Assembly: GCA_963719345.1 (NCBI GenBank)
Contig: CAVRCA010000004.1
Coordinates: 186,001-250,000, forward strand
Length of the DNA stretch: 64,000 nucleotides
Reading direction: 5' to 3'
Origin: CAVRCA01 sp963719345
Lineage (GTDB): Bacteria; Pseudomonadota; Alphaproteobacteria; Acetobacterales; Acetobacteraceae
Shown here: in pieces, positions 26,036 to 34,779 of the stretch
Position numbering within the stretch: position 1 is the first letter of the stretch
How the letters are laid out: every line of letters begins with the position of its first letter
Notes under the pieces: model-generated
The model's input: only the letters and a program-made list of their open reading frames with translations
What the model was told of the DNA's origin: nothing
The model's database searches: none
Made by a program: the position numbers and the translations under genes

Positions 26036-27115
26036 TTACACGTCAAACGGGAGCAAGACCAGTTCAGAGTAGAGCGTATCAAGCTGCCCTACCTCAGTTA
26101 GCGGTGAACGGTATAGCGCGGGCATTTCCATCCATCGTCCTTTCGGTTGCTCTGAAAAAAGCCGCTCGTCGCAGACCAGGACGGCAGTGCGTTGCCGCCA
26201 CAATATCGCCAGCTTGGCCCGTTCAAGATGCCGTGCGAGAAAGACTGGGTTACTGCAATACAGAACCTCTGAGTACGGTATTTTGACATCCCTCGAGATA
26301 AGCCGGTTCAACCGCGCATTACCTCGGGCGAAACGTTTGACGATGAGAAAGGCGTGCTCAGATCCTGATCTCATGTCCAAAAACAAGCAGTCGCACCCAA
26401 CGTGGTCGTCTAGCAGCCGACGATGCTCATCGTCGAGCGCCCGGCGGATTGTCGCTGGGTCGAAGTTGATTGAAATGCCATGCTCTCGGAAGGTGCCGAC
26501 GTGGAACAACGGCAGCAAGGCAAGCTTGCGGGTGTATAGTCTAGTAAATCCCAACTTTTCGAGCGTTTGGGTCGCAGCTGGTCCCGGGGTGAAGGCGGTG
26601 AAGGTCACGTTCTCATCGCGGACGGCGGCAGCGAGAAGCTCGCCCGCCCATCCCCTGTATTCAGGAAGCACGTACCAAGATGTAAGATTGCATACGACAC
26701 CGGTGCTTTCCCCTATGGTGCGAGATGCATAAATTTTACCTATAAAGCCTACTATCTCATCTCCGATGGTAAGCACAAGTCCAAGATCAGGCTTATCAAT
26801 CCACTTGTAGTCGAATAAGTGCGGCCAAGCAGAGAGAGGTAGACCACTCTGCATGAAGCCTTGATGGAGAAACCTGCAGAGCGGCTCGATGTCGGAGGGA
26901 CCGGCCGGACGGAGATCCGGGCGCCGGCGATTGCTCGTGATTTTTCGCACTCCACCGGCTTCTGTCCCACGGATCACGGCAGCCAAATCCGCTATGGTCG
27001 AGCACGCAAACAAAGTGCCGAACTCCGAATTAGGTTTTAGGCGTTCTACAATTTCAGTAAAGAGGTTTAGCAAGGTGGAGAGAGTCGGAGCATTCTGGAA
27101 GACTTCTGTGACCAT
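26036..27115 (-). pseudogene. GNAT-like acetyltransferase region with carrier-like N-terminus (3' part of a broken gene)
   Basis: An open frame of about 360 codons. Its N-terminal ~50 residues (TLSTLLNLFTEIVERL, then FGTLFACSTIADLAAVIRG) resemble the second half of an acyl-carrier (PP-binding) domain. A GNAT-like domain follows: LRPAGPSDIEPLCRFLHQGF, VGFIGKIYASRTIG, CNLTSWYVLPEYRGWAGELL with the acetyl-CoA loop, then a C-terminal region (HVGCDCLFLDMRSGSEHAF). It starts inside the end of the adenylating ligase gene in another frame, so ligase, carrier and GNAT were probably one polypeptide. The DNA is visibly lower in GC than its surroundings, suggesting separate acquisition. Confidence 0.6.
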
Positions 27116-28853
27116 TCGATAGGAGAAATGCCCAATACCCTCTCGCAAATGCTCTGGAGCTTCCGCTCGAGCGCACCATCCGCTGTGAGATCGCCTATCG
27201 GGTGGTCGGATAATACAGGAACAACTTCCTTAGTGCGCTCGCGCAGCTGGAACTTCTGGATCTTTCCAGTCGCGGTTTTTGGCAACTGCCCAAACACGAC
27301 GCTTCTTGGCACCTTGAACAAGGCGAGGTTAGCTCGGCACCAAGTGACGATGTCCTCGACGGAAACCGAGCCAGTGTCTGGCCTAAGTGTGACAAATGCG
27401 CACGGAACCTCACCCCAGACAGGGTCGTGCTTTGCGACAACCGCCGCCTCCATGACTTGTGGATGACGGTAGAGCACGCTCTCCACCTCAAGCGAAGAAA
27501 CGTTGTCGCCACCTACGATGATAATGTCTTTTGAGCGATCCTTGATTTCGAAATATCCGTCGGGATGGGAAACGGCGAGATCGCCCGTATGGAACCAGCC
27601 GCCTTCGAACGCCGCTTCGGTTGCGACTGGATCTTTCAGTACCCCCGCATCAAGGTGTTGCTCCGCAGCAGGAGCTCTCCCAAGGTGCTGCCGTCCTCTG
27701 GAACATCGGTCATTGTCGCAGGATGGACGATGCGTAAACGGTCAACAGTGAAAGTCGCCACACCTTGCCGTGCCATACGCGCCGCCCGCACGGGTGTCGG
27801 CAAACTTGCCCAATCCTCTTGCCATGCGCAGACCGCGCAAGGGCCGAAACTTTCGGTCAAACCGTAGAGATGGGTGACGCGGAAGCCCATTCGTTCCATC
27901 GCTTCGATCACAGCTGCGGGCGGCGCCGCTCCCCCGGTCCCTACCTCGACAATTTGGTCGAAGCGGCGCTTGACTGATGCAGGCGCATGCACCAGCAAAT
28001 TCAGCACAATCGGCGCCCCGCAGAGGTGGGTAACGCGGTGCCTTTCAATCGCGTTAAAGATCGATGCTGGATCGACGCGGCGCATGCAAACATGGGTGCC
28101 GGCGGCCGCGGTCACCGCCCAGGTATACGTCCAGCCGTTGCAGTGGAACATCGGTAGGGTCCACAGATAGACCGTATCCCTACTGAGGCCGAACGTGACA
28201 ACGTTGCCGAGCGCATTTAGAAAGGCGCCGCGGTGGTGGTAGACGGCGCCCTTGGAATGGCCTGTGGTACCCGAGGTATAGTTGAGTGCGATCGGCTCCC
28301 ACTCGTCGGCCGGCTTGGCCCAGATGGCCGCCGGGTCGCCTTCGGTGAGGAAAGTCTCGTATTCAGTCCCATTAGGCGATGTGCCCCGCGGTGCACCCCA
28401 TAAAGGATCGTCGACTTCGACAAGCGGAATCGGAACTTCCAGTAGTTGGAGTGCTGTTCCGACGACCGGAGCGAACTCGCGGTCGGCGATCAGGAGTTTT
28501 GCTTCCCCGTGCGCTAGAATGAAAGCGATGGAGCGCGCGTCTAAGTGGTGATTTATTGCATTCAGAACTGCGCCTGCCATCGGAACGCCATAATGCGCCT
28601 CGAGCAATGCGGGAATGTTGGGGGCCATGACGGCGATAGTGTCACCCGGCTTGATGCCACGGCGGCGCAGCGCATCGGCGAACCGCCGGCAACGATCGTA
28701 AAGCTCGCTGTAGGTGAACCGCATCGCGCCATAGACGACCGCGACCTTGTCCGGGTAAATTGCGGCGGCGCGGGACAGGAAGTTGAGTGGCGTCAGGGGA
28801 GTGAAGTTCGCCTCATTGCGAGCGAGATGCGGTGCATCGTAACAACTGCTCAT
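27067..28853 (-). pseudogene. AMP-forming acyl-CoA/acyl-carrier ligase, frameshifted
   Basis: ATG 28853 (GAAGGAATG upstream) starts an ANL-superfamily adenylating enzyme: PDKVAVVYGAMRFTYSELYD, LNYTSGTTGHSKGAVYHHRG (P-loop, A3), THLYGLTESFGPC (A5). At about 27640 one C is missing (GGGTACTGAAA) and the frame changes. The second frame gives GGWFHTGDLAVSHPDGYFEI (A7), DRSKDIIIVGGDNVSSLEVE (A8) and LPKTATGKIQKFQLRE (A10 Lys). It then enters LERKLQSICERVLGI, the first helix of a carrier domain, before another shift near 27110. Corrected, it would be about 545 residues followed by carrier and GNAT domains. Confidence 0.83.
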
Positions 28854-29173
28854 TGCATTCCTTCGAGTGTTGACCTTTATTGCAGCATTTGCTCGCCTAT
28901 ACATCAATGCTGGGCTCGAGGCTAGGCACGGCACCGTAGCGAACGGCAGCGTGGGTCAGCCGGTTTGGCGTCGTGCCGAACGACCCGAAATCATGGACTA
29001 CATCGAGCGTACAGTGGTCCACCCGGGGGTATGAGAGCGCGACGGAAAGATGAGGAGTTGCTGGCCAGCTTGTCAGCCGTCAGAATGCTGGATGCCTCTA
29101 GTCACCGGAGATGCCAAACTGCAATCCCGCATCTTCAGAATGACTTTCTTGCCTTGCAGTCGGTCGCTGACCG
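28854..29173. other. Non-coding stretch upstream of the ligase pseudogene
   Basis: About 320 bases without a supportable gene. It should include the promoter of the minus-strand ligase gene. I see no clear operator or mobile-element end. Confidence 0.35.
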
Positions 29174-29320
29174 TCACTCGCGCCGCAGGTCGACCAGGTG
29201 CCGTTTCCTGTCCAGCCTGCGGTGAGCCTGCACCTGGGTATAGACAGCTGCTGCGCACACCAGCAGCCCGAGCCCGATCAGGGGCACGAAGACAAGCATA
29301 GGGACGGCGGTAATGGTCAT
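29174..29320 (-). CDS. Predicted 48-residue single-pass membrane protein
   Basis: ATG 29320, preceded by GAGGTG, encodes MTITAVPMLVFVPLIGLGLL, then VCAAAVYTQVQ, then a basic tail (HRRLDRKRHLVDLRRE) and a TGA at 29174. One hydrophobic helix (about residues 6-27) followed by a positively charged C-terminus is a typical small inner-membrane protein. I do not recognise the family and no partner gene is adjacent. It is isolated in a gene-poor stretch between the ligase pseudogene and an IS1111-type element, so chance cannot be excluded. Confidence 0.35.
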   Translation of the reverse strand: MTITAVPMLVFVPLIGLGLLVCAAAVYTQVQAHRRLDRKRHLVDLRRE

Positions 29321-29880
29321 GTGGCACCTCGGCCGCATATTTGCTTTGGTTTCGTAGTGCGGGCAAGTGGGGGAACTACGACGAACAAGATAAGCCGGTC
29401 CAGCAATCGAAGCGGCACTTCCAAACGTTGCAAGTCAAGTGGGACGAGGTCCTCCGCCCGGAGTGGAGGAAGGTGTCGCTTGCGTCGTCGAATCGAGGCA
29501 CCCCTTTCGGCCGGCGGAAATGCCGGTTTTACCACCCAATCCATCCTCCCCGGACCGGGTATACAAACGTAGGTTAGCGCGCTTGCGTTCGGAGCGGCAA
29601 CGAAACCGCCGTTGGTGCGATCACGAATCCTTTAGATCGACGCGCCCCCAATCGGTTATGTGCCTCTCGCACCCCGATACGGAGTGGCGTGTCCGATCGC
29701 CCGTGCCAAGTTAAGTCGAATTGTGGCTTTGTCGCCACAGTCGCTCGGTGGAGCGGCCCCCATTTCGATCGGACACTTGGCGCATCCTGAGGACCTAGCC
29801 CGCACTTCTCACCGGGAGCACATTCTGAGCGACCCGACTCGGAAGGGTCTTGCCCGGCTCGGCTGAGATCTGATTATGGG
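29321..29880. other. Gene-poor stretch
   Basis: About 560 bases containing only short overlapping frames on both strands. I see no conserved protein, RNA gene or repeat that I can support before the left subterminal repeat of the IS1111-type element at 29881. Confidence 0.4.
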
Positions 29881-29939
29881 ATGGCCCGCCCCTCCCTGAG
29901 GTGATCCTCGTAGGGTCCCTCTTTGCACAGGAGGGCGAG

Positions 29940-30971
29940 ATGACGGCGGTATCGGTGCTTGGGATCGATCTGGGCAAAAACAGCTGTAGCGTTGTGGGAT
30001 TGGACAACGCAGGCAAGGTGGTGCTGCGGCGACGGGTCGCACGCGACGGTTTGGCGTTGGTTCTGGCCAAGCTGCCGACCTGTGTCGTGGCGATGGAGGC
30101 GTGCTGTGGTGCCCACTTTGTTGCACGAGTGGCGCAGGCGCAGGGACACCAGGTTCGGCTGATGCCGCCTGAATACGTGCGGCCGTATGTGAAGGCGCAG
30201 AAGAACGATGACCGGGACGCGGAGGCGATTGCCGAGGCGGCGACACGGCCGACGATGCGTTTCGTGCCAGTCAAGGCCGAGGGGCAGCTCGACATGCAGG
30301 CCCTGCATCGGGCACGCGACCGGCTGGTGGCGGAACGGACGGCGCTGATCAACCAATTGCGGGCGCTGTTGCTCGAGCGCGGCGTCGTGCTGCCACAGCG
30401 CCGGCGCGCGTTGCTGGCGTGGCTGGACGCGCCGGTCGTTGCCGGAGAACCTGATCCGCTCAGCCCACGGCTGCGTTTGCTCGTCGCCGACATGCGCGCC
30501 GAGTGGGCCGAGCTGGACCGGCGCGTCGGCGTGTTCGATGACGAGTTCGCAGCCAGCGCCCGGGCTGACGAAGCTGCACGGCGGGTGGCGACGATCCCCG
30601 GCATCGGCCCGGTCAATGCAACCGCGTTGGTGGCGGCAATCGGCGACGCGAGCGCGTTTGGGCGTGCGCGCGACTTGGCCGCCTGGCTTGGCCTTGTGCC
30701 GAAGCAAGCGACCACGGGCGGCAAGCCAAAACTGCTCGGGATCACCAAGCGGGGCAGCCGCTACTTGCGCAAGAACCTGATCCACGGCGCCCGCGCAGTG
30801 ATGCCGAGACTGGCGGCAACGAATACCCGCCTGGGGCACTGGGTGCGCGGCCTGCTCGCCAGGGCACACAAGAACACCGCGATCGTGGCGCTGGCCAACA
30901 AGCTGGCGCGGATCGTCTGGGCCGTGCTCGCGCATGGCCGGACGTACGAGGCCATGGTGGCAGCAAGCTGA
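29940..30971 (+). CDS. IS1111-type (IS110 family) transposase/recombinase
   Basis: 343 residues from ATG 29940 with AGGAGGG upstream. The N-terminal RuvC-like DEDD domain has VLGIDLGKNSCSVVGLD, VVAMEACCGAHF and KAQKNDDRDAEAIAEAA. A central helical segment (LDMQALHRARDRLVAERTAL) leads to the C-terminal domain with VATIPGIGPVNATALVAAIG, AAWLGLVPKQATTGGKPKLL and YLRKNLIHGARAV (catalytic Ser region lies in the family's C-terminal domain). No frame disruption. IS110-family enzymes act as RNA-guided recombinases, using an RNA from the element's own non-coding end; here that would be the downstream region. Confidence 0.93.
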   Translation: MTAVSVLGIDLGKNSCSVVGLDNAGKVVLRRRVARDGLALVLAKLPTCVVAMEACCGAHFVARVAQAQGHQVRLMPPEYVRPYVKAQKNDDRDAEAIAEAATRPTMRFVPVKAEGQLDMQALHRARDRLVAERTALINQLRALLLERGVVLPQRRRALLAWLDAPVVAGEPDPLSPRLRLLVADMRAEWAELDRRVGVFDDEFAASARADEAARRVATIPGIGPVNATALVAAIGDASAFGRARDLAAWLGLVPKQATTGGKPKLLGITKRGSRYLRKNLIHGARAVMPRLAATNTRLGHWVRGLLARAHKNTAIVALANKLARIVWAVLAHGRTYEAMVAAS

Positions 30972-31221
30972 CAATGAAGAGTTGATCGGGGCGACCGGAA
31001 GCGATCGCCCGGTCCACGAGATCTGCGGGAGGTGGTGACAGAGATGGCCTGACAGTCGACCGGCAGCACGGAAGCCTGACTGCATTGAACGGCCTGCGAG
31101 GCCGCTCTGATTTGAAGGACCGGGCTGCGCGGATCTCCATCTTGGCAGGGAGCTTGCTCCGAAGCCGGATACGTTCACGCAGACTGCTCAGTGCCAGACA
31201 AGGTCAACACAGCTTGCAGAC
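30972..31221 (+). ncRNA. Candidate bridge/seekRNA region of the intact IS1111-type element
   Basis: Non-coding DNA between the transposase stop and the right repeat. It shares long blocks with 4762-5007 (AGAGATGGCCTGACAGTCGA, GCGCGGATCTCCATCTTGGC, ACGCAGACTGCTCA) separated by variable segments. Hairpins GGCCT 31091-31095/AGGCC 31099-31103 and GGAGC 31149-31153/GCTCC 31156-31160 (inside an outer GGC/GCC stem) occupy the same places as different-sequence hairpins in the other copy, i.e. compensatory change. Variable segments may include target- or donor-recognising loops. RNA ends and guides are not determined. Confidence 0.58.
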
Positions 31222-31270
31222 GGGGCGGGCCATACGTTCACCATGGCTGCTGGCGAGGGGGCCGGCTTGC

Positions 31271-32104
31271 ATGGCGAAGACCTTGTCCGAAGATCTGCGG
31301 GTACGAGTGATCGCGGCCGTCGACGGCGGACTATCGCGCAACGCCGCCGCCGCTCGCTTTGGGGTGGCGGTGGCGACCGCAGTGCGCTGGCTGCGGGCAT
31401 GGCGGGAGACCGGCGCGACGGCCGCAAAGCCCAAGGGCGGCGATCTCCGCTCGCATCGCATCGAGGCGCATGGTGAAGTCATCCTGGGCGCGATCGAGGC
31501 GCAGGTGGACATCACGTTGGCCGAGCTTGCCGACCTGCTCAAGCGCGGGCACGGCGCCAGCTTCGCGCCCAGCACGATCTGGCGCTTCCTCGACCGCCAC
31601 GGCATGACCTTCCAAAAAACCGCGCACGCCAGCGAACAGAGCAGGTCCGACGTCGCAGCCCGGCGCGAGGCGTGGTTTGAGGCGCAGCCGGACCTTGACC
31701 CCGAGCGCCTGGTGTTCGTCGACGAGACCGGCGCCTCGACCAAGATGGCGCGGCGGCGCGGCCGTGCGAAGCGCGGTGAGCGTTGCCGGGCGCCGGTGCC
31801 GCACAGCCACTGGCAAACCACCACCTTCACCGGCGCCCTGCGATTGGATGGCATGACCGCCCCGATGGTGCTGGACGGACCGATGAACGGCAACGCCTTC
31901 CTTGCCTACGTCGAGCAGGTGCTGGCACCCACGCTACGGCTCGGCGACATCGTCATCATGGACAATTTGCCCGCCCACAAGCGCTGCGGAGTTCGCGTCC
32001 TGCTCGAAGCCGCGGGCGCGACATTGCGCTATCTGCCGCCCTACTCGCCGGACTTCAATCCGATCGAGAACGCCTTCGCCAAGCTGAAGGCGCTGCTCCG
32101 AAAA
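31271..32104 (+). pseudogene. IS630-family transposase, C-terminally truncated
   Basis: From ATG 31271: N-terminal helix-turn-helix (LSRNAAAARFGVAVATAVRW, about residues 20-39), then the DDE domain with Asp in LVFVDETGAST, Asp in IVIMDNLPAHKR and Glu in YSPDFNPIENAFAKLK. After LLRK at 32104 the sequence departs from the family; the last ~50 residues (PDLWDAI...-type tail) are missing because an IS701 element begins here. The reading continues open into antisense of IS701 to 33133, which is meaningless. All catalytic residues remain, but the protein is chimeric. Confidence 0.83.
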
Positions 32105-33520
32105 GGCGCGCTGGTTCGGCTGCGGCGATGCGCTTGGGAAGCTGACGCTTGGTGGCATCGTCGCCACCAGGACCAAGCGAACACGAAGACCGGCCGCGCA
32201 ATCGGCGCCAGCAACAGACGAGCGATCATGGTCCTGATTTCCGGCACGCTCGGTGTCGGGAGCGTCGGCATGCTCAGGCGGCGAGAGCGCTTGAACTCCT
32301 TTCGTTCGGTTTGCCGCCGGCGGCGCGGCGAAGCTGGGCCGACAACCCGGTCAGGAAGGCGAGCGCGGCCATGCACAGCGTCATGTGGCGATGCCAGCCC
32401 TGCCAGGATCTGGCCTCGCAGTGATCGAGCCCGAGTTCCTCCTTGGCACGCTGGAAGCACTCCTCGATCGTCCAGCGCAGGCCGGCCGCGCCGGCCAGTT
32501 CGGCAAGCCCCGTGCCGGCAGGTGCGAAGGCGAGATAGTAGGCCCGCTCATGGGAGTCGCGCCTGTTGCGGCGGATCAGCAGCCAGCGTTCAAATCCCTC
32601 GTCCACCGTCCATGGCAGCGCGATGCGCGCCCAGTCGTAGAGGCGCGGCCCCTTTGATCCTTCTCCCGCCGCGTGCGCATGCCAAGCGGCAGGGGGCAGC
32701 GCATCGGCCATCTCCGCCGGATCGGTTTGCAGCAGCCCGTCCCTGGTCAGCAGCCGCAGCACATGGTTCGAGCGCGTGGCGAGGACGTAGGATTGGCGGC
32801 GCGCTTCGAGCATTCGGCGAAGCCGCGAGGCTGAACCGTAGAGTGCATCGGCCAGCACCCACGCGCAGGGCGTGCCCGCATCCAGCGCCGCGGCGATCAG
32901 CTCGCAGGCGATTTGCGGCTTGGTCGCGAACGTCACCGCCTCTGGCACCTGCGCCCGCCGGCGCCGCTCCGCGTCATCGGTCCAGACCTCGGGCAGATAG
33001 AGCCGCCGGTCGATCAGCGCCTGGCCGGGCGGGCTCGCATAGCCCAGAAACACCCCGACTTGGCAGTTCTCGATCCGCCCCGCCGTCCCAGAATACTGCC
33101 GCGCGACGCCAACCGAATGCATCCCCTTCTTGAGAAAGCCGGTCTCGTCAACCACCAGCACCCCGCGCGGGTCGCCGAGCGTGGCCATCACCTCCGCCCG
33201 CACCAGATCGCGCAGCGCATCGGCCTGCCACACACTGCGCCCGAGCAGCGATTGCATCCGGTACGGTCGATCAAGACCCGCCTGCTCGGCCATCAACCAG
33301 CCGGTCTTGCGCGCAATGCCTGACAGCAGCCCGTCGATGAACGCACCCGCCGAGGCCCGCACCTCCGGGCGACCGAACGCGCCGGACAGCCGCCGCTTCA
33401 GTCCCGCAAGCTCATCCTCCCAGCGCAACGACGCGCCCGACCAATCCGCAACCAACATCGCCGCCTCCCCAAGCAGCGACAGCGAATCAGACCCGCACTC
33501 ATTCCGCAACTGTAGTACTA
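32105..33520 (-). mobile_element. IS701-family insertion sequence
   Basis: The element contains one minus-strand transposase and lies between the truncated IS630 gene (left junction at about 32105) and the truncated PIN toxin gene (right junction at about 33520). The limits are inferred from where the flanking genes lose similarity. Terminal repeats are only weakly visible (GCTGCGG near the left end, GTTGCGG near the right on the opposite strand). Confidence 0.65.
32274..33458 (-). CDS. IS701-family transposase
   Basis: 394 residues from ATG 33458 (MLVADWSGASLRW). The DDE core is visible: Asp in GVLVVDETGFLKKG, Asp in WVLADALYGSASRL, Glu in RWTIEECFQRAKEELGLDH. At the 3' end the frame stops at 32274. 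A family-like tail (LPTPSVPEIRTMIARLLLAP, then AWSWWRRCHQ) follows in another frame down to about 32115, so a late frameshift has removed the last ~50 residues. The frame is also open upstream into the PIN toxin gene, giving a 536-codon chimera that is an insertion artefact. Confidence 0.8.
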   Translation of the reverse strand: MLVADWSGASLRWEDELAGLKRRLSGAFGRPEVRASAGAFIDGLLSGIARKTGWLMAEQAGLDRPYRMQSLLGRSVWQADALRDLVRAEVMATLGDPRGVLVVDETGFLKKGMHSVGVARQYSGTAGRIENCQVGVFLGYASPPGQALIDRRLYLPEVWTDDAERRRRAQVPEAVTFATKPQIACELIAAALDAGTPCAWVLADALYGSASRLRRMLEARRQSYVLATRSNHVLRLLTRDGLLQTDPAEMADALPPAAWHAHAAGEGSKGPRLYDWARIALPWTVDEGFERWLLIRRNRRDSHERAYYLAFAPAGTGLAELAGAAGLRWTIEECFQRAKEELGLDHCEARSWQGWHRHMTLCMAALAFLTGLSAQLRRAAGGKPNERSSSALAA

Positions 33521-33524
33521 GATC

Positions 33525-33884
33525 GAGAATGCCGATTGTACCGATGGCGGTGAGCCCTTTCGTGCGGGCAACCGCGACGCCGGCGCGATCGTCCAGCAGC
33601 ACCAGGTCCGCGCGAAGAGAGAGGGCGAGGGTGATGGCTGCGTTCTCGCCGTCATCGAGTTTCCGCAGGACCGGATCATCACCCAGCGGCGCCGACGAGC
33701 CGGCCAGCCATGCCGGCAGGTTGGCCGCCCAGTGCCGCACCGGATCCGGTGCTGCCGGGTGGAGAAGCTCGGAACGCACCGCCATCGGCACGATCACCTG
33801 ACCTAAGAGCTCGGGCAGCAGGTTTATGTGACCGACCAGCACGAGGTAATGCAGTGGACCGGCGTCCGCGACGACAACACGCAA
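33525..33884 (-). pseudogene. PIN-domain (DUF3368) toxin, 3' end removed by IS701
   Basis: TTG 33884, three bases after the antitoxin stop, starts VVVADAGPLHYLVLVGHINL, with the first conserved Asp of PIN ribonucleases. DDGENAAITLALSLRADLVL and LLDDRAGVAVARTKGL carry further acidic residues. After GTIGILDL (about residue 122) the IS701 element begins; normal family members have about 40 more residues. Toxins of this type are RNases neutralised by the adjacent UPF0175 protein. This copy is probably inactive, though the missing part is C-terminal. Confidence 0.8.
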
Positions 33885-33887
33885 GTC

Positions 33888-34151
33888 TCAGAAGCCGAGC
33901 CGTTGCAGATCCTGTCGCTCTCGGTCGAGATTGGCGAGCGTGTATTCCTCGAAAAAGCCACGTCCCTTGAGGAAGCCGTCGAGTTCGGCATGCGTCCCGA
34001 AGCCGAGTAGCCGACGCAGCTCGTGGTGGGTTAGCCGGCTGGCCTGATACTCGGCCGCCGCGAACGCCTCCAGCGCGCGGCGCACGACATCGCTTCCATC
34101 GGCGCCGAGCCGCTGGGCAAGGTCGTCCGGGATCGGCAGCATTAGGTTCAT
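33888..34151 (-). CDS. UPF0175-family antitoxin
   Basis: An 87-residue protein from ATG 34151 (TAGGA upstream): MNLMLPIPDDLAQRL, then VVRRALEAFAAAEYQASRL and THHELRRLLGFGTHAELDGF, the UPF0175 pattern of an N-terminal strand, a central helix and a winged-helix-like C-terminus. It precedes a PIN/DUF3368 toxin by three bases, the standard order for this type II toxin-antitoxin module, in which the antitoxin binds toxin and operator. The toxin is cut by IS701, leaving an apparently intact orphan antitoxin. Confidence 0.85.
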   Translation of the reverse strand: MNLMLPIPDDLAQRLGADGSDVVRRALEAFAAAEYQASRLTHHELRRLLGFGTHAELDGFLKGRGFFEEYTLANLDRERQDLQRLGF

Positions 34152-34466
34152 GGGAAATCCTAGAGCGGAGCGATGGCCGGCGGCAACGACTAAGAGCGGC
34201 GCTGGCGGGGAGCTGATCGACCGGGGCACGACGTTGCTATCGGCGCTCGTCGAGCCGTGCCAGAGAGTGCTTTCTGGTGTCGGCCGCTCAACCTCGGGCG
34301 GTTCGGGAGATGACGGCCCGCCGGGAAACCGCCGCTACTACGACCGCGGCTCATCGGATTGAGAGTCCTTCATAGGGCGCGGCACGCTCCCGGCGGCACA
34401 CTTTCCATACTAGAGGATATCCGAATTTGACAGGAGCGTGGATAGAAAAGCGATATAAACAGATGT
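34152..34466. other. Non-coding stretch upstream of the antitoxin
   Basis: About 315 bases between the antitoxin start and the resolvase fragment. It would contain the toxin-antitoxin promoter. No gene or repeat is supported. A locally AT-richer patch at 34405-34470 precedes the resolvase remnant. Confidence 0.4.
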
Positions 34467-34775
34467 GGACGCGAAGGCGCATTCCGGTCACTGGCGGAGC
34501 CGTGGGCCGACATCGCCACCACCACCGGGCGATTGATGATCGCCGTTCTCGGCGGGCTGGGGGACGTGGAACGTGACCTGATCCGCACCAGCAGCGCCGA
34601 ACGCCGGGCACGGGTGCAGGCACGCGGGCAGCATATGGGCGGACCGCCGAAGCTCACGCCGCAGCAGCAGAGAGAAGCACGGCGGCGGGGGGCCGAAGGG
34701 GCGACGCTTAAAGAACTGGCGAGAAGCTACAGCATCGCAAGGGCGACGATTTCAAGAATTGGCAGCCGTGGCTAG
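34467..34775 (+). pseudogene. Serine recombinase (resolvase/invertase) C-terminal remnant
   Basis: The reading GAFRSLAEPWADIATTTGRL then MIAVLGGLGDVERDLIRTSS, RRARVQARGQHMGGPPKLTP and ATLKELARSYSIARATISRI is the second half of a Tn3-type resolvase: the end of the catalytic domain, the long E helix and the C-terminal helix-turn-helix. The N-terminal part with the catalytic Ser is missing, so it cannot recombine DNA. It is probably left from a transposon or plasmid. Confidence 0.8.
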
Positions 34776-34779
34776 AAAC

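Larger units (their letters stand above)
29881..31233 (+). mobile_element. IS110 family (IS1111-type) insertion sequence, intact copy
   Basis: Subterminal inverted repeats ATGGCCCGCCCC (29881-29892) and GGGGCGGGCCAT (31222-31233) enclose an intact transposase and about 250 bases of downstream non-coding DNA. The organisation matches 3661-5019, although the transposases differ at many positions, so the two are relatives rather than fresh copies. The right end lies just upstream of the start of an IS630-type transposase. The flanks carry no target duplication that I can see, as expected for this group. Confidence 0.87.
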
